From Pectobacterium araliae (GTDB taxonomy: Bacteria > Pseudomonadota > Gammaproteobacteria > Enterobacterales > Enterobacteriaceae), in the NCBI RefSeq assembly GCF_037076465.1, contig NZ_AP028908.1, forward strand, positions 248,001-312,000: a stretch of DNA of 64,000 nt. The letters are read 5' to 3'. The notes below the pieces were generated by a model. The model saw only the letters and a list, made by a program, of their open reading frames with translations, had not been told where the DNA came from and did no database searches. Made by a program: the position numbers and the translations under genes. Positions 48,596-60,905 of the stretch are shown one piece after another (position 1 is the first letter of the stretch; each line of letters starts with the position of its first letter).

Positions 48596-48906
48596 AACAG
48601 TCCTGATTGTAAAAATAGAAATGTGTTCATCCCGCCGTCAATAAAGACAGAGATTGTTTGTATAACGTCATCAATAGAAGGGAAACTCTATTTCATTAAT
48701 TATTGAAGATGGTCGTCCTTATTATAAAGTTGATCATTCATATTTTTCAGTATCTTAATATTTAGCGTTGTGATGTTTTTTTAGTGATAGAAAACCTTTC
48801 CGTAATGCTTAGCAAGCTTTTACAGATAATGATGTCGTGACTATCGCCATGAAAATCTCAATGAATTATGAATTGAAATTCACTATGGATATTTAATAAA
48901 AATATA
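48596..48906. other. kdgT upstream region
   Basis: 311 bp between kdgT and the IclR gene, both on the minus strand, AT-rich and without a gene. It should hold the kdgT promoter. GAAACTCTATTTCATT near 48678-48694 is KdgR-box-like (GAAA-N5-TTTCA; the consensus needs N6), so it is a weak candidate only. Confidence 0.4.
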
Positions 48907-49695
48907 TTATCTACTATCAATATTCCTACTGTTGATATGAGCAGTGATCGCTTTGCTGGTTTTAATCAGGCTTGCCAAATGTTTCTCTTTTTTTCCATTA
49001 GCATATTGCGATTGCATCCCGTTAACGCCGATGGCGGCGATGACTTCACCGTCCTGATTAAAAATCGGTGCAGCCATACAACAAATTTCTTCTATATCTT
49101 CACCATCGTCTATTGCCCAGCCTTGTTCCTTAACGGTCTTTAGGTGTTGTAGAAAATCGTCTTTATTGGTAATTGTCCGAGGCGTTAAATATTCAAACGT
49201 ACAATCGGTAATCAGTGATTCAATTCTTTCCTCTGGTAGCCACGCTACGAGTACTTTTCCGAGAGACATACGGTTAAAAATAATTTTCTTACCTTCCCAG
49301 GATGTTTTGACAATCGCTTTGGGAGATTCTACTTTACTCAGGAAGAAGCCATTATCGCCGTCCAGAATACCAAGATGGCAGGTCAATTCCGTCTCTTTGA
49401 CCAATTCATGCATAAAATTAATCGTATCTTTACGCAGATCAATATTTTTTATTACCAGCCCGCCCAGCTCAAATAGTCTCAACCCCAAAACATAACGTCC
49501 GTCGGCGCGCTGGCGTAATAGCTGTGTGACCACCAGCACTTCCAATAGATGATGTACGCTGCTTTTGGGGATAGACAAATCAGTACATATCTCAGTGAAA
49601 CTGGCTTCGTCATGTTTAGCGATGTAGTCAATAATCATCACTAAACGGACGGCTGCCGGCGCTTTACTGTGTTCGAGCTGTTGGAATATATTCAT
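48907..49695 (-). CDS. IclR-family transcriptional regulator
   Basis: A 262-residue regulator with an N-terminal winged HTH (SFTEICTDLSIPKSSVHHLLEV) and a C-terminal IclR effector domain (FELGGLVIKNIDLRKDTINF, RMSLGKVLVAWLPEERIE, EEICCMAAPIFNQDGEVIAAIGV). It belongs to the same family as KdgR, but the sequence is clearly different from the KdgR I recall, so it is a paralog. Its place just upstream of kdgT-kduI suggests local control of keto-deoxyuronate uptake. An inverted repeat at 49699-49734 immediately before its start codon may be its own operator. Confidence 0.88.
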   Translation of the reverse strand: MNIFQQLEHSKAPAAVRLVMIIDYIAKHDEASFTEICTDLSIPKSSVHHLLEVLVVTQLLRQRADGRYVLGLRLFELGGLVIKNIDLRKDTINFMHELVKETELTCHLGILDGDNGFFLSKVESPKAIVKTSWEGKKIIFNRMSLGKVLVAWLPEERIESLITDCTFEYLTPRTITNKDDFLQHLKTVKEQGWAIDDGEDIEEICCMAAPIFNQDGEVIAAIGVNGMQSQYANGKKEKHLASLIKTSKAITAHINSRNIDSR

Positions 49696-49698
49696 GAT

Positions 49699-49734
49699 GT
49701 TCTATATATAAAACTATGGTTTCCTATATAGAAC
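49699..49734. promoter_or_regulatory. inverted repeat at the IclR gene start, possible autoregulatory operator
   Basis: Perfect 10-bp arms GTTCTATATA / TATATAGAAC separated by 16 bases, starting four bases from the ATG (49693-49695). Position and symmetry suggest an operator or a translation-blocking hairpin. Confidence 0.45.
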
Positions 49735-49933
49735 AATAATAATGCAACGGTAATTTATTTACCTAGATACAGATCACAAAACGATCTCAAATAGGTTGAA
49801 TATTTCAATATAAATGAAATGTAGTTTTATTAGGGAAACAAAATAGCGATATTGGGGCGGGGAAAAGAAAGATTCCTGACCTTATTTTCATAAGACAAGG
49901 AATTTTTTAAATAATAATAGAATGGCGATTAGC

Positions 49934-50044
49934 TAATACGGGTCACTTAAGCCCGTTATTTGGGGAAACACACGGGGAGGTTCCCGCAGGGATGCCTCAC
50001 CCCTGTGGTCGCCCCGTGTATCTCGATGCTTAAACGATAGGCAT
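49934..50044 (+). repeat. dispersed ~111-bp intergenic repeat, copy 3
   Basis: Starts TAATACGGGTCACTTAAGCC and ends TTAAACGATAGGCAT. The central GGGGAAACACACGGGGAGG and GCCTCACCCCTGTGGTCG match copies 1 and 2 with a few differences. It lies directly after tex. Confidence 0.85.
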
Positions 50045-50051
50045 GAGGTGA

Positions 50052-52385
50052 TTAACGTTTTTTAAAGGCGGCGGCCAGTGCATCACCCATTGCGCTGTTG
50101 CCTGTGACAGGAGTGCTAGCGGGACGAGGTCGTGATTTACCGGCTGGCTGACGCGATGAGGTATTGCTATCGCCACGCGGATTGCCACCGCCACGGCGCG
50201 ACGCGGTGTCACCCGGTTGCTCATCAAGCCGCATCGTCAGCGCGATGCGCTTACGTTGCAGATCCACTTCCATCACTTTCACTTTCACGATATCGCCTGC
50301 TTTCACCACTTTGTGTGGATCGTCGACGAAATGGTCGGCCAGCGATGAAATATGGACCAAGCCATCCTGATGGACGCCGATATCCACAAACGCGCCAAAG
50401 TTGGTGACGTTGGTGACTGCGCCTTCCAGAATCATGCCCGGCAGCAGATCGTTTAAGGTTTCCACGCCGTCAGCGAAGCTGGCCGTTTTGAACTCAGGGC
50501 GCGGATCGCGACCCGGCTTTTCCAGCTCTTTGATGATGTCTGTCACCGTTGGTACGCCGAAACGCTCGTCGGTGAAATCCGACGGTTTCAGGTTACGCAG
50601 CGCATTGGGATTCCCCATTAGCTCCTGCAACGCCTGCTCGGTTGCAGCCAGAATACGCTCCACAATCGGATAGGCTTCCGGGTGAACGGTAGAGGCATCC
50701 AGTGGGTTATTGCCGTGGTTGATGCGCAGGAAGCCCGCGCACTGTTCAAAGGCTTTTGGCCCCAGACGGCTGACTTTCAGCAGTTGTTCGCGGTTATGGA
50801 AGCGGCCATTCTCATCACGCCAGGTCACAATATTTTGCGCCATCATGCGCGTCAGCCCGGCGACACGTGTTAACAGCGCCACGGACGCCGTATTGAGATC
50901 AACGCCGACGGCGTTTACGCAGTCTTCGACCACCGCATCCAGCTTCTTCGCCAGCAGGCTTTGGCTTACGTCATGCTGATACTGACCCACGCCGATGGAT
51001 TTCGGATCGATCTTCACCAGTTCCGCCAGCGGATCCTGCAAACGACGGGCGATAGACACCGCACCACGCAGCGAGACATCCAGATCGGGGAATTCCAGCG
51101 CGGCTAGCTCGGACGCGGAGTACACCGATGCGCCCGCTTCGCTGACGATCACTTTCTGTGCGTTGATATTCGGGAACTGCTTCTGCGTGTCGAGGAAGAA
51201 GCGCTCGGTTTCACGCGAGGCGGTGCCGTTACCAATCGCCACCAGTTCAACCTGATGTTTGAGGCACAGTGCCGCGATGATTGGAGCCGCTTTAGCCGCC
51301 TGACCGGTATGCGGATAAATCGTGTCGGTCGCGACCAGCTTGCCAGTGGCATCCACTACCGCGACTTTTACGCCGGTTCGCAGGCCGGGATCGAGACCCA
51401 TGGTGGCGCGCATGCCCGCCGGAGCGGCCATCAGCAGATCGTGCATGTTGCGGGCGAAGACGTTAATCGCCTCGTCTTCAGCTTTTTCACGCACGCTGCC
51501 CATCAATTCGGTTTCAAGGTGCAGCAGCACTTTAATGCGCCACGTCCAGCTAATGACGGCACGTCGCCAGCTGTCTGCCGCGGCATTTCCTAAACGCAGA
51601 TTCAGGTGGTCGATAATAATCTGTTCGCAGTAGCTTTCACGCGGCGCTTCTTCGTGCTGTGGATCGGCATTCAACGCCAGTTGCAGCACGCCTTCATTAC
51701 GACCGCGGAACATCGCCAGTGCGCGGTGTGAAGGTACCTGAGCAATCGGTTCGTGATGATCGAAGTAATCGCGGAACTTCGCGCCTTCTTCCTCTTTCCC
51801 TTCTACGACGCGGGAAACCAGATGGGCATTTTTCCACAGATAGTTACGCACTTTTGCCAGCAGCGTGGCGTCTTCTACAAAGCGTTCCATCAGAATGTAA
51901 CGTGCGCCGTCCAGCGCCGCTTTCACGTCTGCCACGCCTTTATCGGCATCGACATAAGCCTGTGCCGTCAGCTCCGGCTCCTGGCTCGGGTCTTGCCATA
52001 GGCTATCGGCCAGTGGTTCCAAACCGGCTTCAATCGCGATTTGTCCACGCGTGCGGCGTTTAGGTTTGTACGGTAGATAGAGATCTTCCAGCTCGGTTTT
52101 GCTCAGCGTGCCGTTAATGGCGGTGGCGAGTTGTGCCGTTAACTTGCCCTGCTCATCGATGGATTTCAGAATCGTCTGGCGTCGGTCTTCCAGTTCACGC
52201 AGGTAACCGAGGCGTGTTTCGAGCTGGCGCAGTTGAGTGTCATCCAGTCCACCAGTCACTTCTTTACGGTAACGGGCGATAAAAGGGACGGTATTTCCTT
52301 CGTCCAGTAGGCGGACTGCCGCGTCTACCTGCTCCGTTCGCGCCTGCAATTCGCTGGCGATAATGTGGCTTAATGAATCATTCAT
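50052..52385 (-). CDS. yhgF: Tex-family RNA-binding transcription accessory protein
   Basis: A 777-residue Tex/YhgF protein (E. coli 773), a conserved nucleic-acid-binding factor tied to transcription. It has the N-terminal HTH-like helical part ([20 protein letters not shown]), the YqgF/RNaseH-like core ([20 protein letters not shown]), a helix-hairpin-helix pair ([19 protein letters not shown]) and a C-terminal S1 domain ([28 protein letters not shown]), then a basic, Gly/Arg-rich tail. The frame is open to 52409; ATG 52383-52385 (MNDSLSHI) best matches E. coli. In E. coli it adjoins greB; here three genes intervene. Confidence 0.95.
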   Translation of the reverse strand: MNDSLSHIIASELQARTEQVDAAVRLLDEGNTVPFIARYRKEVTGGLDDTQLRQLETRLGYLRELEDRRQTILKSIDEQGKLTAQLATAINGTLSKTELEDLYLPYKPKRRTRGQIAIEAGLEPLADSLWQDPSQEPELTAQAYVDADKGVADVKAALDGARYILMERFVEDATLLAKVRNYLWKNAHLVSRVVEGKEEEGAKFRDYFDHHEPIAQVPSHRALAMFRGRNEGVLQLALNADPQHEEAPRESYCEQIIIDHLNLRLGNAAADSWRRAVISWTWRIKVLLHLETELMGSVREKAEDEAINVFARNMHDLLMAAPAGMRATMGLDPGLRTGVKVAVVDATGKLVATDTIYPHTGQAAKAAPIIAALCLKHQVELVAIGNGTASRETERFFLDTQKQFPNINAQKVIVSEAGASVYSASELAALEFPDLDVSLRGAVSIARRLQDPLAELVKIDPKSIGVGQYQHDVSQSLLAKKLDAVVEDCVNAVGVDLNTASVALLTRVAGLTRMMAQNIVTWRDENGRFHNREQLLKVSRLGPKAFEQCAGFLRINHGNNPLDASTVHPEAYPIVERILAATEQALQELMGNPNALRNLKPSDFTDERFGVPTVTDIIKELEKPGRDPRPEFKTASFADGVETLNDLLPGMILEGAVTNVTNFGAFVDIGVHQDGLVHISSLADHFVDDPHKVVKAGDIVKVKVMEVDLQRKRIALTMRLDEQPGDTASRRGGGNPRGDSNTSSRQPAGKSRPRPASTPVTGNSAMGDALAAAFKKR

Positions 52386-52701
52386 AGGTCTGATATCAAT
52401 CGTCATCAAGTGAATTAAATAAGTGGGGACAGTTATACGGATTGAGCGTGCAAAATGCCAGCCGCTGCCGTCTGGAAAACGCGGATGATCTCGCGTTGCT
52501 CAGTGCAACAAAATTTACCTATATCAATATTCCGTCAGATTCTTGCAATCCACTCACGATTTTAGCGTATGACATACATTGGTCTCATGTCGTTGTAAAT
52601 TGAGCGTTGCTTTAATCAGGCTATGTAGCACGGAATGATCTATCCAGAAGGCCGTGAGAGCGAACGGGAACACCACCATGATTCAGGCAGGAGAAGAGTT
52701 C
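52386..52701. other. divergent tex / citrate synthase intergenic region
   Basis: 316 bp with no gene. It carries the promoters of tex (left) and the citrate synthase paralog (right). GACAT / ATGTC occur as a short inverted repeat near 52570-52590. No known regulator site was recognised. Confidence 0.4.
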
Positions 52702-53985
52702 ATGACAGTCAGAACGTACACGTTGACGGCAGAAGGGCAGGCGAGTATTGCGCTGGAAGTGCGTTCCGGCGTATTGGGGAAAGAGGCGGTGGATATTCGC
52801 CCACTCGGTGAACACGGGCTGTGCAGTTATGATCCTGGCTTTGCCAATACGGCAGGATGTGAGTCGGCGATTACCTATATTGATGCAGTGAATAGCGTGT
52901 TGCTACATCGGGGCTTCCCTGTCGAACAGCTTGCTGAGCAGTGTGATTTTACTGAAGTCTGTTACATCCTGCTGCATGGCGACGCGCCTTCGGCGGAAGC
53001 GTATGCGAAATTTGCTGACAACATCACCCGCCATACGCTGGTTCATGAGCAAATTAGCCGGATGTTCAGCGGCTTTCGTCGCGATTCCCACCCGATGGCG
53101 CTGATGTGCGCGGTGGTGGGCGCGCTGGCCGCGTTCTATCACGATGTATTGGATATTGATAACGCGGAGCATCGCGAGCTAGCGGCGGTGCGGCTGCTGT
53201 CGAAAATGCCGACGCTGGCGGCGATGTGCTACAAATATTCCATCGAACAGCCGTCCGTGTACCCCCGTAATTCGCTTTCCTATACGGGCAACTTCCTGCA
53301 CATGCTGTTTTCGATTCCGGCAGAGAAATATGAAGTGAATCCGGTGCTGGAACGGGCGATGAACCGCATCCTGATTTTGCATGCCGATCATGGTCAGTGC
53401 CCGTCTACGATGGCGGTTAGAGCGTCTGGCTCTTCCGGTGCGAATCCATTTGCCTGCATTGCCGCCGGGCTGGCATCGATGTGGGGGCCGCTGCACGGCG
53501 GGGCGAACGAAGCCTGCATGCGCATGCTGGAAGAGATTAAAACGGTCGATCGCGTGCCTGAATTTGTACGACGCGCGAAAGACCGCTGTGATTCATTCCG
53601 CCTGATGGGGTTCGGTAACTCGGTCTACCAGCATTTCGATCCGCGTGCAGCGATTCTGCGTAAAACCTGTTACGAAGTGCTCAATGAACTCGGCACGGAA
53701 GACAGCCTGTTGCAGGTGGCGATGGAGCTGGAACATATCGCCATGACCGATGCCTATTTTCTGGAAAATAAACTCTACCCGAGCGTCGATTTCTATACGT
53801 CGGTCATTCTGAAAGCGATGGGACTACCGCCATCCATGTTTACGGTCATTTCTACCGTTGGCAGGACGATCGGTTGGATTGCGCATTGGGATGAGATGCA
53901 TAAGCAGGAAGACATCAGCATTTATCGCCCGCGCCAAATTTATACCGGGCAGCCGCGTCGGGACTATGTTTCTAAAAAGGTGTAA
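52702..53985 (+). CDS. GltA-type citrate synthase paralog with active-site His replaced by Asn
   Basis: A 427-residue protein, the same length as E. coli GltA and collinear with it; citrate synthases condense oxaloacetate and acetyl-CoA. The acetyl-CoA-side His is present (LHADHGQ) and [10 protein letters not shown] is intact. The catalytic Asp ([10 protein letters not shown]) and substrate-binding Arg residues ([19 protein letters not shown]) also remain. The oxaloacetate-polarising His of FGHRVYKNYDPR (E. coli His305) is Asn here: [12 protein letters not shown], codon AAC at 53617-53619. Activity may be low or changed. ATG 52702 has AGGAG seven bases upstream and gives the GltA length. It is monocistronic and not the usual gltA-sdh context. 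Confidence 0.88.
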   Translation: MTVRTYTLTAEGQASIALEVRSGVLGKEAVDIRPLGEHGLCSYDPGFANTAGCESAITYIDAVNSVLLHRGFPVEQLAEQCDFTEVCYILLHGDAPSAEAYAKFADNITRHTLVHEQISRMFSGFRRDSHPMALMCAVVGALAAFYHDVLDIDNAEHRELAAVRLLSKMPTLAAMCYKYSIEQPSVYPRNSLSYTGNFLHMLFSIPAEKYEVNPVLERAMNRILILHADHGQCPSTMAVRASGSSGANPFACIAAGLASMWGPLHGGANEACMRMLEEIKTVDRVPEFVRRAKDRCDSFRLMGFGNSVYQHFDPRAAILRKTCYEVLNELGTEDSLLQVAMELEHIAMTDAYFLENKLYPSVDFYTSVILKAMGLPPSMFTVISTVGRTIGWIAHWDEMHKQEDISIYRPRQIYTGQPRRDYVSKKV

Positions 53986-54051
53986 TGGTTTCCACAAAAA
54001 CCCACAAAGTTTCCCAAAGTGACTCTTGTCGAGGAAAAAATGACGTGATTG

Positions 54052-54083
54052 TCACCATGATGCTAATACTGGCATCATGGTGA
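54052..54083. terminator. convergent terminator between citrate synthase and chemoreceptor genes
   Basis: Perfect 12-bp stem TCACCATGATGC / GCATCATGGTGA with an eight-base loop, between two convergent genes. There is no strong T run; CATTTTTT occurs about 15 bases further on the minus strand. Confidence 0.6.
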
Positions 54084-54102
54084 GTGCGGACAGGGAAAGG
54101 CG

Positions 54103-55770
54103 CTAGAATTTTTCCCAGTTATCCTGTGTGTTGCCGACTGGCGCAAGGATTAAACGGGTGGGCTGTGTCGTCTTCACCATCTGGGCGGGTCGCGCCGCTG
54201 GCATGTCTCGCAGGTGGAAATGGTTCATCAGTGTCACCAGATGGGACGACTGTTCGCGTAGGCTGGTTGCTGCATTGGCGGACTCTTCCACCAGCGTCGC
54301 GTTCTGCTGGGTAACCTGATCGAGTTGGTTGACGGCATCATGAATTTGCGCAATGCCGGACTCCTGCTCCTGCGTGGTTGTCCCGATCTCGCCGATTAAC
54401 GTTGCGGTGTTGCGTGCCTGACTGACTAGCTCATCAATGGTGCTACCCGTTTCTTCGACCAGACGGTTGCCCGATTCGACTTTTTCGACGCTGGTATTGA
54501 TCAGTGTCGCAATCTCTTTCGCGGCAGAGGCGGAGCGCTGTGCCAGTGAACGAACCTCTCCGGCGACGACGGCAAAACCACGACCCTGTTCGCCAGCGCG
54601 TGCGGCTTCAACTGCCGCATTCAACGCCAGAATATTGGTCTGGAAGGCGATACCGTCAATGACGCCGATGATATCCCGAATTTTATGCGAACTGGCGGAG
54701 ATCTCTTTCATCGTCACGACGATATCGCTAATGGCTTCACCGCCTTTCGTTGCCGTTTCGCTGGTTTGGCTGGCGAGGCGGGTGGCGTTACGCACGGTAT
54801 CTGCATTCTGCCGAATCGCCTGACTCATCTGCTCCATTGAGGCGGCGGTTTGCTGCAAACTGGCTGCCTGCTCTTCTGTGCGTTGGCTGAGGTTTTCACT
54901 GCCAGCAGCGATCTGGCTGGAGCCAGAAGCAATCGCTTCACTGCTTTGTCGTACCTGTTCGACGATATTGCCCAGGCTATGGCTCATGTGATGCATGGTG
55001 GCTAACAGGCTGCTGTGGTCACTCGGTTTTATATCGATGTCGACGGCAAGATCGCCCTCGGCTACCTGTCGGGCAACGTGGGTGGCGTACAGCGGTTCGC
55101 CGCCCAACTGTTTTTTCAATGTACGGGTGATCAGCCATGCCACGACAGCAGCCATCGCGGTGGCCGCCAGAGAGAGAATCAGCATGATAACGCTGCCGGA
55201 TTGCGCATTATTCTGCGCACGGCTGACAATCTCATTGGTATCCTGCTGTTGTGAGGCTGTCATCGCATCCAGCACGTTGAATAGCGCGTTTTGCGCGGTT
55301 TGCATCTCGTTAAGAATAATGGCGCTACCCTGCTGGCGCAGTTGTGGGTCGGTGGATTGCACCAACTCCATGGCTTTCAAAAAAGCCGCAAGGTACGGTG
55401 GACGTGTGTCCTGAAATTGTTTCAGCAGTGCGCGGGTGCCTTCGGTATCTAACTGTTGGCCGAGTTTTTTCAGATTGACGGTGTTGCGGGCGATTTGTTC
55501 GTCAACAAACTGTTTTTCCTGCCGAATTTTCTCGGGGGCGGTGCTCAGTGCAATGTTGCGGATAAGACGGGCATTGGCATCAAAACCGGCTTTAACCTCT
55601 TGAATGAGCAGCATGTTGGCTAACGTGGTGCCGGAAAGCCGATTGATGTCGTTACCCAGCCCAACCAGCTGGAGTCGTCCGAAGAATGCGACCAGCAAAC
55701 TGATGATGATAACCAGAGTAAATCCCATACCCAACATGTTACCGAGTTTGATTCTGTTCAGCATATTCAT
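54103..55770 (-). CDS. methyl-accepting chemotaxis protein
   Basis: A 555-residue transmembrane chemoreceptor. Membrane helix 1 ([17 protein letters not shown]), a ~160-residue periplasmic four-helix ligand domain, helix 2 ([22 protein letters not shown]), a HAMP region and the cytoplasmic coiled coil with the conserved hairpin tip [20 protein letters not shown]. It ends in NWEKF, the CheR/CheB-docking pentapeptide, so it is a full-length, high-abundance-type receptor. ATG 55768-55770 has AAGGA six bases upstream; the ATG two codons earlier overlaps that site. The ligand is unknown. The adjacent citrate synthase paralog is convergent, so no functional link is implied. Confidence 0.95.
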   Translation of the reverse strand: MNMLNRIKLGNMLGMGFTLVIIISLLVAFFGRLQLVGLGNDINRLSGTTLANMLLIQEVKAGFDANARLIRNIALSTAPEKIRQEKQFVDEQIARNTVNLKKLGQQLDTEGTRALLKQFQDTRPPYLAAFLKAMELVQSTDPQLRQQGSAIILNEMQTAQNALFNVLDAMTASQQQDTNEIVSRAQNNAQSGSVIMLILSLAATAMAAVVAWLITRTLKKQLGGEPLYATHVARQVAEGDLAVDIDIKPSDHSSLLATMHHMSHSLGNIVEQVRQSSEAIASGSSQIAAGSENLSQRTEEQAASLQQTAASMEQMSQAIRQNADTVRNATRLASQTSETATKGGEAISDIVVTMKEISASSHKIRDIIGVIDGIAFQTNILALNAAVEAARAGEQGRGFAVVAGEVRSLAQRSASAAKEIATLINTSVEKVESGNRLVEETGSTIDELVSQARNTATLIGEIGTTTQEQESGIAQIHDAVNQLDQVTQQNATLVEESANAATSLREQSSHLVTLMNHFHLRDMPAARPAQMVKTTQPTRLILAPVGNTQDNWEKF

Positions 55771-56047
55771 AAACATCCTTAATTTTTTGACATGCTATGA
55801 AGGCATAACGGAGGGGGCTTGCTATCGTAACCGATGCAAGTAATGACAAGGAATTATAGCTATGTTTCGCATTTTCGGGATACATCAATAACTCCCGTCC
55901 TCAAAAACATATCGATAAGAATATCTGTAATATCGGCAGGAAAAGCGTTCAGTTGATCACGTAAATTACGGCAAGTGGGATTTCGTATGAAATGTGTGAT
56001 CTGAGAGACAAAATGTGTGCGGGTATGGTGTTGATGAATAGATGTGT
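55771..56047. other. chemoreceptor upstream region
   Basis: About 280 bp without a gene, holding the promoter of the chemoreceptor gene. No good flagellar sigma28 promoter (TAAA-N15-GCCGATAA) was found by eye. Confidence 0.4.
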
Positions 56048-56079
56048 GGTGCGTTAACCCCTTTAGAGGCTAACGCACC
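56048..56079 (-). terminator. hairpin downstream of the OlsF-like gene
   Basis: Stem GGTGCGTTA / TAACGCACC (9 bp), with an inner CC/GG after one mismatch, six bases beyond the stop of the acyltransferase gene. The T run is weak. Confidence 0.5.
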
Positions 56080-56085
56080 GAGCGA

Positions 56086-57801
56086 TCAAGAAGCGCTATC
56101 GCTGGTAAAAGGGGCGATATAGCGCTGATAGCGTGACGCTTTCAACTGCTTCAGATCGACGAGCACCAGACCGTCGATGCAGTTATTGAAATCGGGATCG
56201 ATGCCAAAGTCGATAAACCGCACGCCTCCCGGCTCACACAGCTCCGAATACTGCTTGTAGAGCGTGGGGATCGCACAGCCCATGTTGCTGAGCATGCTTT
56301 TCAACCGCGTGAGATCCTGCTGGTAGTCTGTGCCTTCAAACTGCTTCAGCACGTCAGGCAGCGAGGCCGGATACGGGCGACGCGAGGTTGCCAGCGGTTG
56401 ATCGGGCGTGAAGTGCAGGCGATAAAAAGCAACCAGCAAATCGCGTGCATGCGGCGGCAAGGTGCCAGAAAGCGATACCGGGCCGAACAGATAGCGGTGT
56501 TCCTGATAGCGTGCCAGATAAGCACCAATACCCAGCCAGAGATAATCCAGTCCGCGTTTACCCCAATATTTGGGTTGAATAAAGCTGCGTCCCAGCTCAA
56601 TGCCTGACGCCAATATCGGGTCCATTTCATCGCCGTACTGGAATAGACTATGGCTATAGAGGCCGCTTTTTCCTTTTTCGGCGATCAGGCTTGCCGTCGA
56701 GACAAAACGATAGGCACCAACAATCTCCAGTTCACGATCGTCCCACAGGATCAGATGCAGATAGTCATCATCGTAGCTGTCCAGATCGCGGCGCTGGCCG
56801 GAACCTTCGCCGACGGCGCGGAAGGCGATTTCCCGCAAACGTCCGAGTTCACGCAACAGCGGTACATAATCCTCTTCACCGCGCCGGTACAGATAGACCA
56901 CTTTGCCATCCGGCGTGGTGCCCAGCGTTTCACACTCTGACAGCGCACGTTTCAACAGCACGCGATCTTCGGCCAGCGCGATGGGTTTTTCACTCGCAAA
57001 GCAGCCGGGTTTTCCTTGTCCTAATCGGTAAACGTGTCGTCGGAAGCGGGCAGCCAGATCGTTGGCGTTCCATTCGCCTTGGTTCCAGGACGTATAAGGA
57101 ATTCTGGCACCGATGCGTAGTTTGAGGGTTTGGTCGCGCTGACCAAACATTTCTCTGACTAGCAGGAGGGTGGACAGCGGGCGATAAACCATGGAGGAGA
57201 GGTAGAACAGCGTACTATTGCGCCCGCCGATATGGATGGGCACGACGGGCGCGCGGGCTTTGCTCGCCATGCGGATAAAACCATTATGCCAGTGACCGTC
57301 GCGAATACCTTGCAGGCTGACGCGTGAAACCTCACCTGCCGGAAACACGATGATCGCGCCGTCACTTTCCAGATGTTGCTGGATGGCGCTGATTTGCTGA
57401 CGTTTGGTGCGGTTATTGAAGTTATCGACGGAAAAAAACAGGTTTTTAAGTGAAGCGACATAAGAGAGGAGTTGGCTGGCGACGATGCGGACATCGGGCC
57501 TGACGCTGGCGACGGTACGCAGTAGCGCCAGACCGTCCAGCGAACCAATCGGGTGGTTGGCAACCAGTACCACTGGCCCCTGACTGGGGATATTTTCTAA
57601 ATCCCCTTCGACCATTTCACAATTGAAGTTGAAGTAATCAAGAATCTGTTCGACCAGATCCAACCCTTTCAAATGGGGGTAACGCCGGGCAAATTGCTGC
57701 ATTTCATTTTCAAATAGCAGAGAACGCAAAACCGTTTTCTGCCAGGGTGGTGTATGGCGATGCGGGGCAAGATCTTGCAGAATGGCGTCTAAGCTAAACA
57801 T
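56086..57801 (-). CDS. olsF: OlsF-like bifunctional acyltransferase (ornithine lipid synthesis)
   Basis: A 571-residue two-domain protein. Residues about 60-260 are a PlsC-type acyltransferase (ANHPIGSLDG, the hemolysin-type variant of the HX4D motif, and FPAGEVSR). Residues about 300-480 are an OlsB-like N-acyltransferase domain (EIVGAYRFVSTASL, GIELGRSFIQPKYWGKRGLD, LFGPVSLSGTL). This order and length fit OlsF, described in Serratia, which makes ornithine lipid in one polypeptide by N-acylating ornithine and then O-acylating the product at the membrane. The older label would be hemolysin-like GNAT. It lies between tex and greB, an accessory position. The substrate is inferred from domain layout. 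Confidence 0.8.
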   Translation of the reverse strand: MFSLDAILQDLAPHRHTPPWQKTVLRSLLFENEMQQFARRYPHLKGLDLVEQILDYFNFNCEMVEGDLENIPSQGPVVLVANHPIGSLDGLALLRTVASVRPDVRIVASQLLSYVASLKNLFFSVDNFNNRTKRQQISAIQQHLESDGAIIVFPAGEVSRVSLQGIRDGHWHNGFIRMASKARAPVVPIHIGGRNSTLFYLSSMVYRPLSTLLLVREMFGQRDQTLKLRIGARIPYTSWNQGEWNANDLAARFRRHVYRLGQGKPGCFASEKPIALAEDRVLLKRALSECETLGTTPDGKVVYLYRRGEEDYVPLLRELGRLREIAFRAVGEGSGQRRDLDSYDDDYLHLILWDDRELEIVGAYRFVSTASLIAEKGKSGLYSHSLFQYGDEMDPILASGIELGRSFIQPKYWGKRGLDYLWLGIGAYLARYQEHRYLFGPVSLSGTLPPHARDLLVAFYRLHFTPDQPLATSRRPYPASLPDVLKQFEGTDYQQDLTRLKSMLSNMGCAIPTLYKQYSELCEPGGVRFIDFGIDPDFNNCIDGLVLVDLKQLKASRYQRYIAPFTSDSAS

Positions 57802-57975
57802 AAATCGTTCTCCGTAGCTCTCCGTGGCTAAAAGTACGGGATAGAAATGACATATTTATGTCTGTTGATAGATTATTAGCCAAAATTGTAAATCTGTGTA
57901 ATGAACGTGTGATTTTTTGCGTGCGGAGAGAGTGAAGAACGTGGTACGCACTAAGCGCCTAACGGGGTTAACGAC

Positions 57976-58458
57976 TTGAAAACCAATCTGATTACCCGCG
58001 AGGGGTATGACAAACTGCGGGCAGAGCATGAGTATCTCTGGAATGTAAAGCGCCCGGAAATTACCAAAATTGTCTCCTGGGCGGCCAGCCTGGGAGATCG
58101 CTCAGAAAATGCGGACTACACCTATAACAAGCGTTTATTGCGTCAGATCGACAGGCGTGTGCGTTACCTGAGAAAATGTCTGACGGAATTGAAAATCGTT
58201 GATTATTCGCCGCAGCAGGATGGCAGCGTGTTCTTTGGTGCCTGGGTTGAGATCGAGAATGAACAAGGTGATGTGAAGCGCTTGCGGATTGTCGGCCCGG
58301 ATGAGATCTACGGTGATAATAAAGACTATATCTCGATTGACTCCCCGATGGCGCGTGCCATGCTGAAAAAAGCGGTTGATGAGGAGTTTACCGTGAATAC
58401 CCCGCATGGCCCGCGCGAGTGGTTCGTCAATTCGATTGATTACGTTAAATCGTCATAA
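57976..58458 (+). CDS. greB: transcription elongation factor GreB
   Basis: GreB rescues backtracked RNA polymerase by stimulating transcript cleavage through the secondary channel. The 160-residue protein (E. coli 158) has the N-terminal coiled coil with the acidic tip SLGDRSENADYTYNK near residues 38-53 and the C-terminal FKBP-like domain (GAWVEIENEQGD, YISIDSPMARAMLKK). The initiation codon is TTG at 57976, aligned with the Met of the E. coli protein (MKTNLITREGY); a GGGG tract lies eight bases upstream. In E. coli greB lies between ompR and yhgF, as here apart from the inserted genes. Confidence 0.96.
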   Translation: MKTNLITREGYDKLRAEHEYLWNVKRPEITKIVSWAASLGDRSENADYTYNKRLLRQIDRRVRYLRKCLTELKIVDYSPQQDGSVFFGAWVEIENEQGDVKRLRIVGPDEIYGDNKDYISIDSPMARAMLKKAVDEEFTVNTPHGPREWFVNSIDYVKSS

Positions 58459-58553
58459 ACGACAATCTTCGCTAACCACAACCTGTGTAAATCGCCGATG
58501 ATTTTATGACTGACTGCACAGGAAATGATTGATTACACGAATTTTAATATGCT

Positions 58554-58582
58554 TTGTAACAATTTTGCCTAGAATGTATACC
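58554..58582 (+). promoter_or_regulatory. candidate sigma70 promoter for ompR-envZ
   Basis: TTGTAA (58554-58559), a 17-base spacer and TATACC (58577-58582), about 75 bp before the ompR ATG. Both boxes match the consensus at four of six positions; functional use is inferred. Confidence 0.45.
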
Positions 58583-58657
58583 AGAAACGACTGTCAGTAA
58601 TTCGTGTGTTTCTGAACAATAGCAGCGTCGGCGCTATTACGCCTTTGGAGAAAGAGA

Positions 58658-60735
<2,078 letters not shown>

Positions 60736-60853
60736 GTATTATGGGCAGTCTCAGTATTAAGAGGAAAGGCGTAATTCCGCGTCTTCAGACCGTTGACAAT
60801 CTATTTTCCGAATGGAAACGGTTACTACTGCTCGACAGTCCCTGTAGCAATCT

Positions 60854-60880
60854 TAAAAGGCACGGATTCCGCGCCTTTTT
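60854..60880. terminator. bidirectional terminator between envZ and pckA
   Basis: AAAAGGC / GCCTTTT stem enclosing GGA / TCC, followed by TTTTT on the plus strand, and on the minus strand by TTTTAAGA. It is placed between two convergent genes. Confidence 0.75.
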
Positions 60881-60905
60881 CGTTATGCGTTTTCCTGCAA
60901 GCCGT

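Larger units (their letters stand above)
49696..50051. other. IclR gene - tex intergenic region
   Basis: 356 bp without a gene. It holds the inverted repeat 49699-49734 next to the IclR start, about 200 bp of AT-rich sequence, and copy 3 of the dispersed repeat (49934-50044), which ends seven bases from the tex stop and could act as its terminator. Confidence 0.5.

Noticed and set aside
48676..48696. KdgR box candidate GGGAAACTCTATTTCATT upstream of kdgT
   Set aside because: The arms have five instead of six bases between them and the left arm deviates, so it is mentioned only as a weak resemblance.
55777..55860. Possible flagellar sigma28 promoter for the chemoreceptor (GCATCGGTTA on the minus strand)
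   Set aside because: Does not match the GCCGATAA -10 box and no TAAA box lies at the required distance.
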